Source: Bipolaris cookei | Lineage: Eukaryota; Ascomycota; Dothideomycetes; Pleosporales; Pleosporaceae | Length of the DNA: 64,000 bases | Assembly: GCA_002286855.1 (NCBI GenBank) | Contig: NRSV01000028.1 | Span: 62,001 to 126,000 of the forward strand | Direction of reading: 5' to 3' | In this document: positions 23,474-35,012 of the stretch, piece after piece | Numbering within the stretch: position 1 is the stretch's first letter | How the letters are laid out: every line of letters begins with the position of its first letter | The notes under the pieces: generated by a model | The model's input: only the letters and a program-made list of their open reading frames with translations | What the model was told of the DNA's origin: nothing | The model's database searches: none | Position numbers and translations under genes: made by a program

Positions 23474-25325
23474 CTTTGAGAACCAAGAAGGAATGTAGTG
23501 AGGTGCGTAGAGAAAGACAAACACCGAAGTCCTCAAGCCATATTTGTATGCTGGCTGTTGACTCTTTGGGCTGGCGGCTATGAAGTCTTCATCAATCTCC
23601 AAATTGCTCCAGCCGGTGCCAATGTCCGTAATGCCGTAGTCAAGCTGCCTTGACTGGCTTCCTAGAACCGACATTCGGCCACATGATGGGGGAAAAGCGG
23701 TACCTGAGCCCCCGCATCTTCTCGAAACATGCACCGAAGACGCCACCTCATGACTGTCAAAGTCCCCACATTTGATGAAGGTGCATCGTCAAGGCTGCTT
23801 CTTGGACGGATACTAGGCTATGTACTCCGGCCGCCGAGCAAGAAGTCTTGTATCTTATGAGTGCGCTATTCCTGAAGGGAACATAGTCGGCGGATGATAT
23901 TGGGGTAGGCCTTGGAATTGGGCTTGACATATGCTTGGCCGAACGCATGACTAGATACGAGTGGGTGACAAGACATCCCCAAGTGCTAGGCGACTTTGAC
24001 TTCATCTATAGCCATTTTTTGTGCACTCCTAGAGGACTGTTGATCAACCAGCCAGATACTGGGCGCTGATGTTCTGTGCTGCATCCTCGCATCGGCTGTT
24101 AAGTGGTGATTGATTCTTGACTCCTTCGGACCACTAGCGTGCCTTGGAATACCCATGCGGCGTTGTTTAACACAACCTCCTCTTCTTGAAGGACATTATT
24201 CACGTAGCTTTTCTTTTTGTTGTCTTTTAAGGTTGGTTTTTCGCCGCAACTAGGCCCTGCAAGCGAATACCTATAACCAGGTTGCATATATGAACTGATA
24301 GTGCTCGACTGGGTTGCGAGAGCACATTTCCCGGTCCCCCTCCGGCGGGTTAATCTATTCTTCTGCGCCATGTAAATTGCTGGCGCTCGACTACCGAGCC
24401 AGATGACGTTACGCTCACTGTTCGAGTAAACAAGTTGGGGTTACCTAGCCTCAAACAAGAACGGACTTTATGTAGTTTGTCGCACGGCCAGTGTCTGCCC
24501 TTGCGGGTGGGTTTTCGAAGTGGGAGGTATAACGAACGAGGTAGTCCGGGGTACTTCATGCCACTGGCCAACGATGTTCGCTGTCTACATCCGGATATCT
24601 GCATCTGCAGACTTAGCGCATTCGCTCATTTCCTTCTCGACTCCACTATTAGCTGTCCCAGAACCACTGAGCCTTTACCCAAGATTAAAGCGTCAACTCT
24701 TGCATTCATAATCATCCATCTTGGACATGAGATATGGTACATGGTACATTGTAACTATAGAACGCACATAGTGCTGCGGCCCTTACTGCGATTACATAGT
24801 TTATGCACGCAAGATATGCGCAAGTTTATCTGCAAACTCAAAATACCCGATCATTGCAAGCATCCCAATCTGACTTCCCGGTGTCCCCCCGCGCCGCACT
24901 ACGCATCGTCCCTTTCCTAGTTCTTCTTCCTAGCCAATACTGCATCTCTAGTAACATTCTCAAAGTACCTTGGCTATATACTGGAACCGCCAATCACAAT
25001 CACGTGCAAAAGTACTCTTGGAACTGCATACATGTCGGATTTCAGTGCCACTATTCCGACTCATCTTATAATCCATGGTACTCAGATAACATCTAAGACA
25101 TTGTAAAAAGTATATTGTACGATTGATTGTGGAGCTCTCACTGAGATGCTACCTATCTAATATCCGCGCTAAGCTTACAATAAGAAAGCACCGCTACACC
25201 GGCAGTGCCTTCGACAGTACTAAGAGCTGTACCTTCTCACAGACGTATCTATGCCTCATACAATTTGCGAAAGCAAGGCCTAACAAAGCCCAACTCCCAC
25301 CAGCATATTCCCTCTCCTCTGTCAT
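23474..25325. other. Gene-poor region upstream of the cellulase
   Basis: The right-hand neighbour is a frame-broken gene, and I find no supported gene in these 1.85 kb. The first few hundred bases should be the GH6 promoter. Open frames such as 24435-24920 (+) have no domain, no bias and no splice partners. I see no transposon ends or tandem repeats. Confidence 0.5.
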
Positions 25326-26228
25326 TCACATGACCTGCTTGCCCCCGTTGGCCCCAAAATACCACACCACACACCCCACTCCCACCTCCCTCTTCACAAC
25401 CAACCCTAACTTCCCTGCTCTCTCCAACCCCTCTCTCACCTCCCCATCCCGCATATCCTCATCCAAAACTCTAGCACTCACAGCTTTCCTCTCCTTATTG
25501 CACCTCCGCGAGAAAAGCAGTATTGCATCTGAAATTTGTTCTGCGACTTCTTCTGACGATGCAGTTGCAAGATGTACACTGCAAGATGGGAAATGTAGGT
25601 GGAGCACTTTCTTCTTTTTAATCTTAAATTCAGGGACGAACAAAGTATCTTCGGAGGATGTGGAGTAGATGCTATTTTTTTCTTTGGACTTCATCTGCGG
25701 CAGACTCGTCGGCGTCGTAGCCGTAGTCAATTTCATCAGTGTCGTCGGTGTGATTGTCGCTGACGACGACGCCGTCGAGTTCATAGGATTCGTTGCCGGA
25801 CTCGTAGATACTGTTGTAGCCTGTACTACGCCTATGCAGTGTGGTGCGTGCTAAGAAGGGCGTGTGGGGAGGTGGAATGGGGGTATATTGGTTATCTTGT
25901 GTGGCGGGTTCGGTGTCGCTGTCCGAATATTCGGATGATGATGTAGAGTCAGCAGTTGGATCAATGATGAATGGGAGTGCGGGTGGGTGAGGATGACGGG
26001 GGTTTTTGCGTTTAAAAAGGGTTTGTTGTTAGACGGTGCAGTTATGGTGTTGATGTGACTTTCTGCGCGAGATGGTGAGCTATCGGATTGGGTGCAAGAT
26101 GCATATCTCTGCCATATGGCCCTTTTTGCTAGACGTGCTGATCTTTGCACGAGTTGGCTTTCTTGGTTGAGGACGATGCTGTGGCTACGTTCGCAGTGAA
26201 GGGAGATTTTGGTAACGCGAGGAGACAT
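25326..26228 (-). pseudogene. Frame-broken hypothetical protein gene
   Basis: Three protein-like segments lie in order on the minus strand but in two frames. Segment 1 starts at ATG 26228 (MSPRVTKISLHCERSHS). Segment 2, two bases shifted and open from 26027 to a stop at 25672-25674, is acidic and tyrosine-rich (SSSEYSDSDTEPATQDNQ and TDDTDEIDYGYDADES). Segment 3 returns to the first frame, continues SIYSTSSEDTLFVPEFKIKK and ends at 25326 with VGCVVWYFGANGGKQVM. The second switch falls on a run of seven A/T at 25675-25681. The first falls in a region with A5 and C5 runs (about 25990-26030). No good intron explains either switch. It is either a decaying gene or one with two base-calling errors. 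Function is unknown. Confidence 0.42.
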
Positions 26229-26832
26229 GGTTGGTCACGCAGATCTGCTTTTCCAAGACAAAATGTGGTGTTGAGTTTTGCAGTTGATGGATCAGAATAC
26301 TTTTCCATGACTACAGAAATCGTATCAACATAACTGGAGATTTGATTTTAACAATGTTAAAAGGAATTTGTCACAAAAACATATCGAGAACTTGCCGGTC
26401 ATGCACAGGCTCATTGTGCACTAAGAAATAAAGAGATCTTTCTTGGTTATGGCAATAGCACCTTTGAAAGAAAGGTCACGATTCAATATTTGGTCCAAAA
26501 TAACGACATGACAATGAATAATTTGAAGCATATCTGCAGTGTATTGAATATACATAATGCCCATGTCTTAATAGAAAACACGATCAATTACTGCCAATCT
26601 TCGTTTTGTAGCTGTCATAGCTCTTGCAAATCTTACAATGAAATCGTCGATAGAAAATATAACGCCGCCCATATGCTAGGGGGTATCGTTGCATACCAGT
26701 AGCTTTTTTGATGATGCGCTGAATACTGAATCCAGACGGAAAAATTGTTCCATAGAACGCCGGATTGATGAATGCTCCCGCATAAGTTTTGGGGCCGAAG
26801 CCGGTTATGTGGACGAATGCAAAATAATAGGG
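26229..26832. other. AT-rich intergenic region
   Basis: About 600 bp between two minus-strand genes, visibly AT-rich between 26330 and 26650. No gene, repeat or RNA is supported. Confidence 0.5.
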
Positions 26833-29041
26833 CTATGCGGAAATCAATGGGCCATGGAAGTCGCGCAAAGTGGCCACTAGATCATCTTCACGGAAGAGCT
26901 GCAATAGTAATTTTTCTTGCACTTCCTTCCATTTCCTGAGCGCATCCAGCTCGCCTTTGCTCAGCCACTTCTCTTCATTTCCCACAACATCAGAACGTTC
27001 CGCTTTGGTAAGGAGGAATTGTACTTTCTCTCGTTCATAGGCTATGCGTTGAAGGATGCGCACCATTCCCTTGTATGTGTCGTGGAGCAGTTTCTCGCGA
27101 GCGCGCTGTCGATCATACCAGACCAGGTGGAGAGAGTGTTTGGCTTCTCGTCTGTCGACCTTGGGAATCTCCTGAGTCTGAACAATGCCTTGAACCGTCA
27201 GGTCGTTGACGATGCCGCGGATGTCATTTGCGGACATCATCATGACATTGCAGATTGCGCGCTCATCGAGTCTACCCTTCTTCCGCAGGGCCCGAATGAG
27301 TTTTACGCCTAATGTCCCTTTCCTTGCTGAGATAGTATTTTCGACTTCGTTCTGTATCATTTGTCTCGCAATCTCGTCGAATTCAATGTGCCATTGTGAG
27401 AATCCAGCGCGCGAATGCCAAGTGACAAAGTGAAACGGGTCTTCTGCCAGCATTTGTATGTGCTTGTCTACAACTTTTGTCTTCTCTTCCATATTGAGCT
27501 TCGCAGGATCGGTTGGTGCCGTCCAGATGTTGGTTCGGTTCACATGCCCCTTTCGAGTGATTTGCACAGCCGCATTAGGATCAAGACCTTCAAAGATATC
27601 CAGGTTCTGCTCTCGACTGAGCTTTACTGCAACGTCACGCGCAGTGATGAGAAAGCGAGGATCGATGCTGTTTTCTGTAGATGGTTCAACATTAGCCAAG
27701 TGCGGCTCAGGCCACTCTTCCCAGCAGCGAGGCGTCTTCGATTCCAGCATGCGCAACATGGTCTGGTACACACGCGCAGTGACCGACCCTAGACGTTGCT
27801 GCACCAGATGAACTAGTTGCTGTGTTCGCATCGCGACAGCAATTTTCTCAGGATTGACGCGGATAACAACATCGTCATCCGATAATGGTGCAGCCCAACC
27901 GTTCGCTCCATTAGTTTTCACTCTTTTGTTAGATCCATTGGTTTGCCGCGCCAACTTTGGAACGGTCAGCCACTCGTCGCGCATTGCACGCTTGCGTGCC
28001 AGGGTGCCTCTGTTGACTATATCTTTATCTTTGGTTCCAGTGGGCGTGATGCCTGCATTGTCTTGTTCAATGGACTCTTGGTAGAGCATGTCGTGCATGT
28101 CTCCGGGGGAGAGATACTGTGTTTCCGTAACAGTCCTGATCCATCCGTTCTCGATCAAGGTTTGGATGAGCCCGTATAGTTCGTCAATGGAAGTGATATC
28201 ACTATCATCCTGCTCTTGACCAGGCTCCTTGGGCGTGCCATTCTGTGTCACCCCGTCAACCTTGGAAGCCTTGTGTACGCCGTTGGTTTTTCCGTTGCCA
28301 TTTGCCAGTGTTGCTGGGTCTGGCTTTACATCGTCCAATTCAGAGGGGACCCCATTTGTAGCACCATTTGTCTTTGCGTGACCGTTTACATGAGCACCAT
28401 TGGTGCGCTTTCGCTTGGAGCCGGCGCCGTTTGCAGCGCCATCGTCTGACTCATCATCACTGTCGGTCTCGGGTGGGAAGTATGCTTCTTTCAAATCGGC
28501 GATGCGCGTGTGGCCGAGGGCGAGTAGGTTGGACATGACATTGGCGGCCTTATTGCCAAAGCGATCTTCGACCAGCTTCGTGACCTTCCCAAAGCGGACA
28601 ATTGCATACGAGTTTTGCCAGTCGATTTCGTAGTAGGTCAAGGGTGCATCGCTACCGGAGTGGAAGATAAGGTGCTGCTGGAGGAGAATGACGAGGCCAT
28701 ATTTGATCTGCCGGGCATTTAGGTAGGAAGCGCGGGCGATGGAAGCGAGACTCTGTCGTCCATGGCGTGCGAGCACTGAGTATACCCGCTGTGAATAGTT
28801 AGAAAAGGTGACTCGAATGCGCCTGTCGCATGACTGGAGCAGAATTTCTTGTCATGCAGGGCAGCTTGCGCAGATAATTTTGTGGTCAAACGTACAGATG
28901 CGAGTTCGCCATAGATGTCCTCGACAAGGAGGGTGCAGAGGTCCGCGAGTATCTGGAGCAGTGTTGGTCATGAATCATGTGGTGGAAGCGCATGGCGGCG
29001 GGCGCGCAGCTTACCGGAGTTTCGCGCTGGTTGTAAGACAT
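26833..29041 (-). CDS. RNA polymerase III subunit RPC3 (RPC82/C82)
   Basis: Exons 29015-29041 (9 codons), 28896-28952 (19 codons) and 26833-28788 give 679 residues. The two short exons restore the expected N-terminus MSYNQRETP, then ILADLCTLLVEDIYGELAS, then RVYSVLARHGRQSL. The protein is built of winged-helix units, for example SLASIARASYLNARQIKYGLV and IRALRKKGRLDERAICNVM. A coiled C-terminal region follows (REKLLHDTYKGMVRILQRIAYERE). With C34 and C31 it forms the Pol III subcomplex that contacts TFIIIB and opens promoters of tRNA and 5S genes. Residues of about 140-210 are an insertion rich in Asn-Gly and Thr-Asn-Gly, probably disordered. It is divergent from QCR2. Confidence 0.94.
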
Positions 29042-29406
29042 GTCTGGGCCTAGATATTTGCCAGATATCTAGGAGGGGGGCAGTGCTACCGGGGAGACAT
29101 TGGTGGGGGAATTAGGGGCCAAGGTGTGGAAGAGAGAGGCGGAAGCTGTGTGTAGAGTGGAGTGAGTGGCTGCAATGAGAGAATGGAAAAGCGCAAGCCG
29201 ACTTTCTCGAAATGGAGACGGGTGGGGTGGCTGCTCTCTGACACCCGCACCGGCCAATGGCGAGGGGAGCGAAGGCACTTACTGGCCTTGGCGCTCTACG
29301 AACTTTGTGATGTCGACCCTCTGCATCCACCTCACCCCAAGACGTCTCTCCATCCATTGCCGCCTCCCACCCCATTCACAGCCCTCCGCCCGGCGCCCTC
29401 TACACC
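29042..29406. promoter_or_regulatory. Bidirectional promoter region, RPC82 / QCR2
   Basis: This 365-bp divergent spacer lies between two housekeeping genes. The right part is C/T-rich on the plus strand, as is common before filamentous ascomycete start codons. No specific site is identified. Confidence 0.5.
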
Positions 29407-30961
29407 ATGCTCTCCCGAACGACCGCCTGCCGGGGCGCGCAGCGTGCAGCCCGCCAGCAGGCCGTCCGCCCGGCCCAGCGCCGTGGACTCGCTGCCCCAG
29501 CTTCAGGCTCCTTCCAGTACCAGGCCGGCGAGGCCAAGGGCGTCAAGTATGCCAGCAGAGACTTTGCCGGTCCTACGACGACGCTTGCTCTCGTCTCCAA
29601 GGCCGGTACCCGCTTCCAGCCATTGCCTGGTCTGACCGAGGGCCTGGCCAACTTCGCTTTCCGGGTACGCCATTGAACATGCATCATCGCACTCATCCAA
29701 CCCGGCTGACGCTCAATTGATCCACAGGGCACCGAGAGGCGCTCGACGCTGCGCATTGTCCGCGAATCCGAGCTTCTGGGCGCTGCCTTGAACGCCCACC
29801 ACTCACGCGAGAACCTGGTCCTCGAGGCAAAGTTCCTCCGCGATGACCTGCCATACTTTGTCGAGCTCCTCGGCGAGGTCGCCAGCTCCACCAAGTACCT
29901 GCGTATGCCGAGCGCCCCAGTGGGGAAATGAGACGACTACGAGCCCCAGCTAACACGATGCAGCCCACGTCTACAACGAGGAGGTTCTCCCCATGATCCA
30001 CTTCGCCCACAAGCGCTTCCTCGCCAGCGTCACAGATATGGCCACCCAATCTGCCCACGGCCTCGCTTTCCACCGCGGCCTCGGTACCCCAACTGCCTCC
30101 GCTTCGCCCACTCCGTACACCAAGTACCTCGACGCCGAGACGATCGAGTACTACTCCAAGATTGCCTACGCCAAGCCCAACTTCGCCGTTGTCGCTAATG
30201 GTGCCGACCACGGCGAGTTCTCCAAGTGGGTTGGCGAGTTCTTCGACAATGTCCCCAGCTCCGCTGCCCAGGAGTCAAACATTGGTGCCGAACAGACCAA
30301 GTACTACGGTGGTGAGGAGCGTATTGCCCACGATGGCGGCAACGCCATGGTCATTGCCTTCCCTGGTTCCAGCTCCATCACCGGCAAGTTCTACAAGCCC
30401 GAAATCGCTGTTCTCAGCTCTCTGCTCGGTGGTCAATCAGCCATTAAGTGGTCGGCAGGTTTCACCAAGCTCGGCCAGGCCGCCGCACCAGGTGCCAAGG
30501 TCAAGACCACCAGCGCCATCTATTCCGACGCTGGTCTCCTCTACACCACCATCACCGGTTCCGCCAAGGCTGTCGCACAAACCGCCCAGGCTTCCGTTGA
30601 TGCCATTAAGAAGATTGCTGCTGGTGAGATCTCAAGCGAGGAGGTCTCCAAGGCAAAGGCCGCCGCCAAGTTCAAGGAGCTCGAGAACGGTCAGGACATC
30701 AGCGCTGGTCTTGAGCTTACTGGCAACGGTCTGATTCACAATACCCAACCGTACCAAATTGACGAGGTTGCCAAGAAGATTGACGGTGTCTCAGAAGAGA
30801 CTCTCAAGAAGGTGAGACTGTTCTCAATTCTCAGATTTATGCAATATGCTAACAAATGGACACAGGCCGCCAAGGAACTACTTGAGTCCACCGCTTCAGT
30901 ATCAGCTGTTGGTGATCTTTTCCAACTACCATATGCTGAGGACCTTGGTCTCAAGGCGTAA
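29407..30961 (+). CDS. Ubiquinol-cytochrome c reductase core protein 2 (complex III)
   Basis: Exons 29407-29664, 29728-29902, 29964-30811 and 30866-30961 give 458 residues, the normal size. The start MLSRTTACRGAQRAARQQ is an Arg-rich mitochondrial presequence. Two M16 peptidase-like halves follow, without the HxxEH zinc motif: the corresponding place reads HHSRENLVLEAKFL. The protein is therefore a structural core subunit of complex III and not an active processing peptidase. Conserved core blocks include GLTEGLANFAFRGTERRST and SSLLGGQSAIKWSAG. It sits on the matrix side of the bc1 dimer. The gene is divergent from RPC82; it is one of three respiratory-chain genes in the window, but they are not adjacent. 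Confidence 0.94.
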
Positions 30962-31447
30962 ATACGACAATCTTGTAGTGAAGTTTAGAGGGAGAATCTC
31001 GTTTGGCCGGGGCTTGTGTAACATTATCTTGTGATAGTCCCGATAGATGCATCTCATATGAGAGTTCTTTTGTTCATTTGGGTTGTTTAAAACTAATTGC
31101 CGTGTTAGTATGTGAGATAGTTATCATTTCGAGATCAATTGGTGAATGTACTACGTATGTATGTGGGCTATGACGCAGGTAGTGGATCAGATCAGACCAA
31201 ACCGCAACTCTCACGTGCCCGCGCGTCAGCCTTGGCATGTCATTGACCAGCGTCCAACGCCAACATCCAAACACGTCCCGGCCATACACGCTCACCACAG
31301 AGTCAGACACCACAACCCACAGAGTCAGACACCACAACCCACAGAGTCACTTTGCGTGCTGCCACCTTAACATCTGCCACTACCTATTAAAAGAAGTCGA
31401 AGACGCGCAACACAAAGAAAAAAGTTGAAATCACATCTCTCTGCACT
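30962..31447. other. Intergenic region with tandem repeat upstream of the CENP-W-like gene
   Basis: Holds the QCR2 3' UTR and, on the right, the promoter of the next plus-strand gene, including a 22-bp tandem repeat (31296-31349, listed separately). Confidence 0.6.
31296..31349 (+). repeat. 22-bp tandem repeat, about 2.5 copies, each with GAGTCA
   Basis: Two perfect copies of a 22-bp unit beginning CACAGAGTCAGACACC (31296-31317 and 31318-31339) and a partial third. Each copy contains GAGTCA, the complement of TGACTC, the core recognised by Gcn4/CPC1-type bZIP factors in fungi. It lies about 100 bp before the CENP-W-like ATG. The repeat is seen directly; a regulatory role is inference. Confidence 0.85.
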
Positions 31448-31853
31448 ATGGCGCCTACCCTCTACCCCCGCAGCACAGTTAAGAAGATAGTAAAAGCGCA
31501 TTCAAACCGGCCACTTAGCAAGAATGTTGATATTCTCGTACGTTCCCCTTTTTCATATATACCGAAGGTGAAGATTGACCAGGGGGAAAGACAGAGATAT
31601 AGCTAATGTATAGTTTAGATTTATTTGAATTACGTACTATTTATGCAGGAGTGAGTTATTTTTCTTTCACTTTTTTAAGGGGTTTAAGGGATTTCTTGGT
31701 AGTGGCGGTAAATTGGAAGAGGGAGGCTAATGGGTACTGCATAGGTTGATTAATGAGGCGAGTATCAAGAGTAAGCAGCGTGGGGAGAGGGGTATCTCGG
31801 CGAGGAGTGTGAAGAGGGTCAGTGAGGATGTGTTGAGGAAGTACAAGGGGTAA
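31448..31853 (+). CDS. CENP-W-like kinetochore histone-fold protein
   Basis: A 76-residue protein in three exons: 31448-31537 (30 codons), 31619-31650 (32 nt) and 31745-31853. Exon 1 reads MAPTLYPRSTVKKIVKAHS and continues NRPLSKNVDIL. The 32-nt exon reads IYLNYVLFMQE. Exon 3 reads LINEASIKSKQRGERGISARS and ends VKRVSEDVLRKYKG. Together these are the three helices of a small histone fold in CENP-W order (KKIVKAH, NVDILIYLNYVLFMQEL, ISARSVKRVSEDVLRKYKG). CENP-W pairs with CENP-T at the inner kinetochore and binds DNA. Introns are 31538-31618 (GTACGT donor, TTTAG acceptor) and 31651-31744 (GTGAGT donor, GCTAAT branch), and all phases close. Assignment is by pattern recognition; a related histone-fold subunit is the main alternative. 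Confidence 0.83.
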
Positions 31854-32059
31854 AAGTATGGGATAGGTATGCTTGAGGAGAAGGAAAAGCAAATGGGTTA
31901 AAGGTGTTTTGGGCGCATGGTTTGATATGATACCCGGGTTCGTAATTTCACACGTATAATGAACAGGGAAATCGATTCTATATCCTATATACAACAGACA
32001 CGAACACTTGATCTTTTACGCACCCAGAGCCACGCACATACACGGTCCAGACATATACC

Positions 32060-34706
32060 TCACTCCTTTACAACCTTTGGCACAACCCACCCATCCGCAC
32101 ACCTCTTCCCCGCTCCCGCCTCCGGAATCTCAACCTTGATACCCAATACGTTCACTCCCTTCTCCACAACCCAATCCTTAATCTCCGTAACCACCAACCC
32201 CAACGCCGCACAACTTGCCACCGCATTCTGTACATCTCTATCCCAACTACTCTCTACGCCCTCCGCCTTCGCCGCCTGCACTCCAATCCTCTTATACTCC
32301 GCAAATGCCGCCTTCGCCGTCCTAAGCTGCCCATCAATCTCGCTCCACAGCGTCGAGTCCGAGCGCGCTACGTGCTCGGCGAACTCAGGAAAAGGCGAGG
32401 CCACATCGCCATACGGTTGAGTATGCGCTTTAAAGTCTTTAAAGTCAGGGGCCTCAGGAGGCTGAAGCGCGAGGAACGGTTTCATGCGGACCTCGTAGCG
32501 CAGTTTCTCGGTGGAAAAGGGACGGCTGGGGATAGGCAGGAGATGCAAGTACAGTAGTACAGTGTAGAAGCGTGCTAAAGCTAGACTGAAAGAAGCGGTT
32601 GCTTCCACTTCGGCGATTAGACTGGCGATATGCGGTTCTGCGTCGTCTACTTGCTGCTTTTCTTGCATTTTTCCCTGGCGGAGGAGGTTGAATTTGTGGG
32701 TAGTATAGTGTGTCTGGACTCTACGCAGCAGTTCTTTTCTGCGCATAGCTATGAGAGAGAAGAAGAGGTACATTCCTGCGTATTCGTCTGGGAGGTAAAT
32801 TTCCTGTTCGAAGCCGAGTAGAATCATTTTTTCGATCATCCAGAGCTTCTTGTGGTATACCCATGTTGAGAGGGAGAATTCCATGACAGCGTCGGATATA
32901 CCCATTTCGCTGGCTGCGGCGGAGATGTCACTGTCGATTAGACTCGTCTCGGTTTGAAGTGCGTTCCAGTGGGCAATAACATGTCTCAACATGCGCCGGA
33001 CTCGACATCGGTTCTGGACCAAGGAAATCCAGAGGTCGAGGTAGGCTTGGTCTGCGCGCTCTACAAAATCGTCGATGAGAAGGGCCAGCTGGAGGCGTGG
33101 GGGCTTGGGGAGAAGTGGGTTGCGCGGTGGGGAGAGAGTCCAGTTGCCGGGGTCTAGGATGGGAGAGGCGGGCAAAACGAGAGTTTTTACGTCGCCGAGC
33201 GATAACGACATCGATGGATTGTACATTTCCGGGTGGTGTAGAATAGTTGAGAGATACGATCTGGCATATGTGAGGGGTGGCGGCGAACGAGACGAGAAGT
33301 GCCAGAGGAATGATTGGTATTCCAGCGGATCAAGCTTGAGGGAAATCAACCGCGTGGCTTCATGGCAATCGGAAGCCATATGCTGCAGCTTTTCTAACGC
33401 GTCTTTGAAATCTAGTTCAACAATAGGCCGTGGAGGAACAGTAGAGGCAAGCCGCCGTTGCATTTTCGGACTGAAAGCACCAGGTACTATTTGGCCGAGT
33501 TGATGAGTAGTCCTTAGTGTGTCAATAATCTCGAGTACCGGTGGCCAAGAGTAGGGTGTTCCCTCAACCACAAGATCCACATCAAAAGCCTGAAGCAAAT
33601 CTATCCGTAATTCTAGTCTCGATAGAATGGCTTTTCGAAGAGCGTCAGTGATATCGAGATCGGGACTGCTGATTGTAAGCTTGCCGTAAATAGTCTGTAA
33701 AGATGAAAGTACTTACTCCTCTATTATGTCAACGGCAGCATCCAACTCTCTCAAAAAGACATCCATCGGCGTGCTAACGAATAATACTCGGTTATACGTG
33801 TGTGTACAAAAGTCCTCCTCTTCGAAGTAGTCTCTTCCAGTGACCTTCGCTATCACAAGGTCACATCCCTTAATCAAACCTAAGCAGTATGCCCTTAGCA
33901 CGTCTAGTAATGGTCCAGGGTTTCTTTCGTTGAGAATTTCGCCACTGTAGAATTGCGCTTGCTCAAGTACCTTGATTTCTGGCCATAATAGCTTGTCAAT
34001 GTAGACAGATGTAAAGAGTGTCTGTGACAAAGGATAGCCCGTGTGCCATGCCATTTCATAGCACAACAGTTGGTCCATGATGCCGATAAGTTCTTCTGGT
34101 AGGAGGGGTGTTAGCGTGTCATAGTCGTCTTCTAGAGTCTCTCCGGGTTCGAGGAATCCACTATCCATCTTGGGATCCATGATCTATTGATCCGGATCAG
34201 TACGGAGTCGGCTTCAATAGCAAGAGTCGGCTACCTCGATTGCCCCAATAGACTCAAAGAGTGTAAAGTAGTCATCTTTGACGAGTTGACCAACTTCCAG
34301 AGCTATTTTATCTGTTAGCTACCGTCTGATTTCGTAGATGTAGTGATACTTCGGTCATCGCGGGCGGTGGGCGGCTTCACGGCACAGCCCCGCCATGCCC
34401 CTCCATCGTTCACACTGGTCAACTCACCATTACATGCTCGTGTAAACTTCTCGGTCACATCATATATCTTCGGCCGTGTCCCGCCCACCGAATGTTTCGA
34501 TTGTCTCAGGGGCAAGTCAGTGGGAGTAGTCGGCTGAAAGGCAGGCGCGGGCTCTTGCGCATGCGACAGATCTGAGCATGATATTAGTGAGGTGCATAGT
34601 TGCAGCACAACCAGATTGCTCTCAATATACCGGCAATGTCGGGATTATTATTTACATCCAGGTTCTGCGCAGGGGCTGCGCTGTAGCTGTTAGACGCATC
34701 TGCCAT
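32060..34706 (-). CDS. NatC N-terminal acetyltransferase auxiliary subunit (Mak10/NAA35)
   Basis: Five exons: 34631-34706, 34428-34571, 34235-34311, 33717-34183 and 32060-33668, giving 790 residues. The start MADASNSYSAAPAQNLDV opens a low-complexity head. The conserved Mak10 N-terminal block follows (DVTEKFTRACNDKIALEV, then LVKDDYFTLFESIGAIEIMD and PKMDSGF). GYPLSQTLFTSVYIDKLL comes next, and then a long helical C-terminal part. Mak10 anchors the NatC complex (with Naa30 and Naa38) on ribosomes, acetylating nascent chains beginning Met-hydrophobic. The 48-nt intron 33669-33716 is fixed by phase: an earlier AG would leave an impossibly short intron. It is convergent with the CENP-W-like gene, about 200 bp away. 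Confidence 0.92.
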
Positions 34707-35012
34707 GTTGTGAGGTGGAGTCGTTTTCCAAGGCGGGAAGATTGTGACAGCCGAGTTGCACCTGCAGCACCTAAAGCGAGCCCTGATGACCGGCACTGGT
34801 GGTCACTAAGGTAATTCCCCGAACAACTGTCTACGAGCACAGAAAAAAGTATTGGGAGAGACCGGAAGAGCTATTTAGCTCAGTTTGTCATGAATTGACC
34901 TAAATCCTCCCCGTACAGCTTGATAATACAGAGTATACGTCCATTCTCCCCCAGCTCCTCTCCGCATTCCATGTCACCCTATCGTGCCCGTTTTGTCTCC
35001 TCCTGAATTGAT
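34707..35012. other. Short intergenic region
   Basis: About 300 bp between two minus-strand genes (NAA35 promoter, ATP15 3' UTR). Nothing is recognisable. Confidence 0.5.

Noticed and set aside
24435..24920. 161-codon open frame (+) upstream of the cellulase
   Set aside because: No domain and Cys/His/Leu-rich random composition; neighbouring frames on both strands are equally open.
25123..25668. 181-codon open frame (+)
   Set aside because: It overlaps the protein-like minus-strand segments antisense and is Pro/Ser/Thr shadow sequence.
29166..29720. Overlapping plus-strand frames across the QCR2 promoter and first exon
   Set aside because: They are out-of-frame shadows of the QCR2 presequence exon and C-rich leader.
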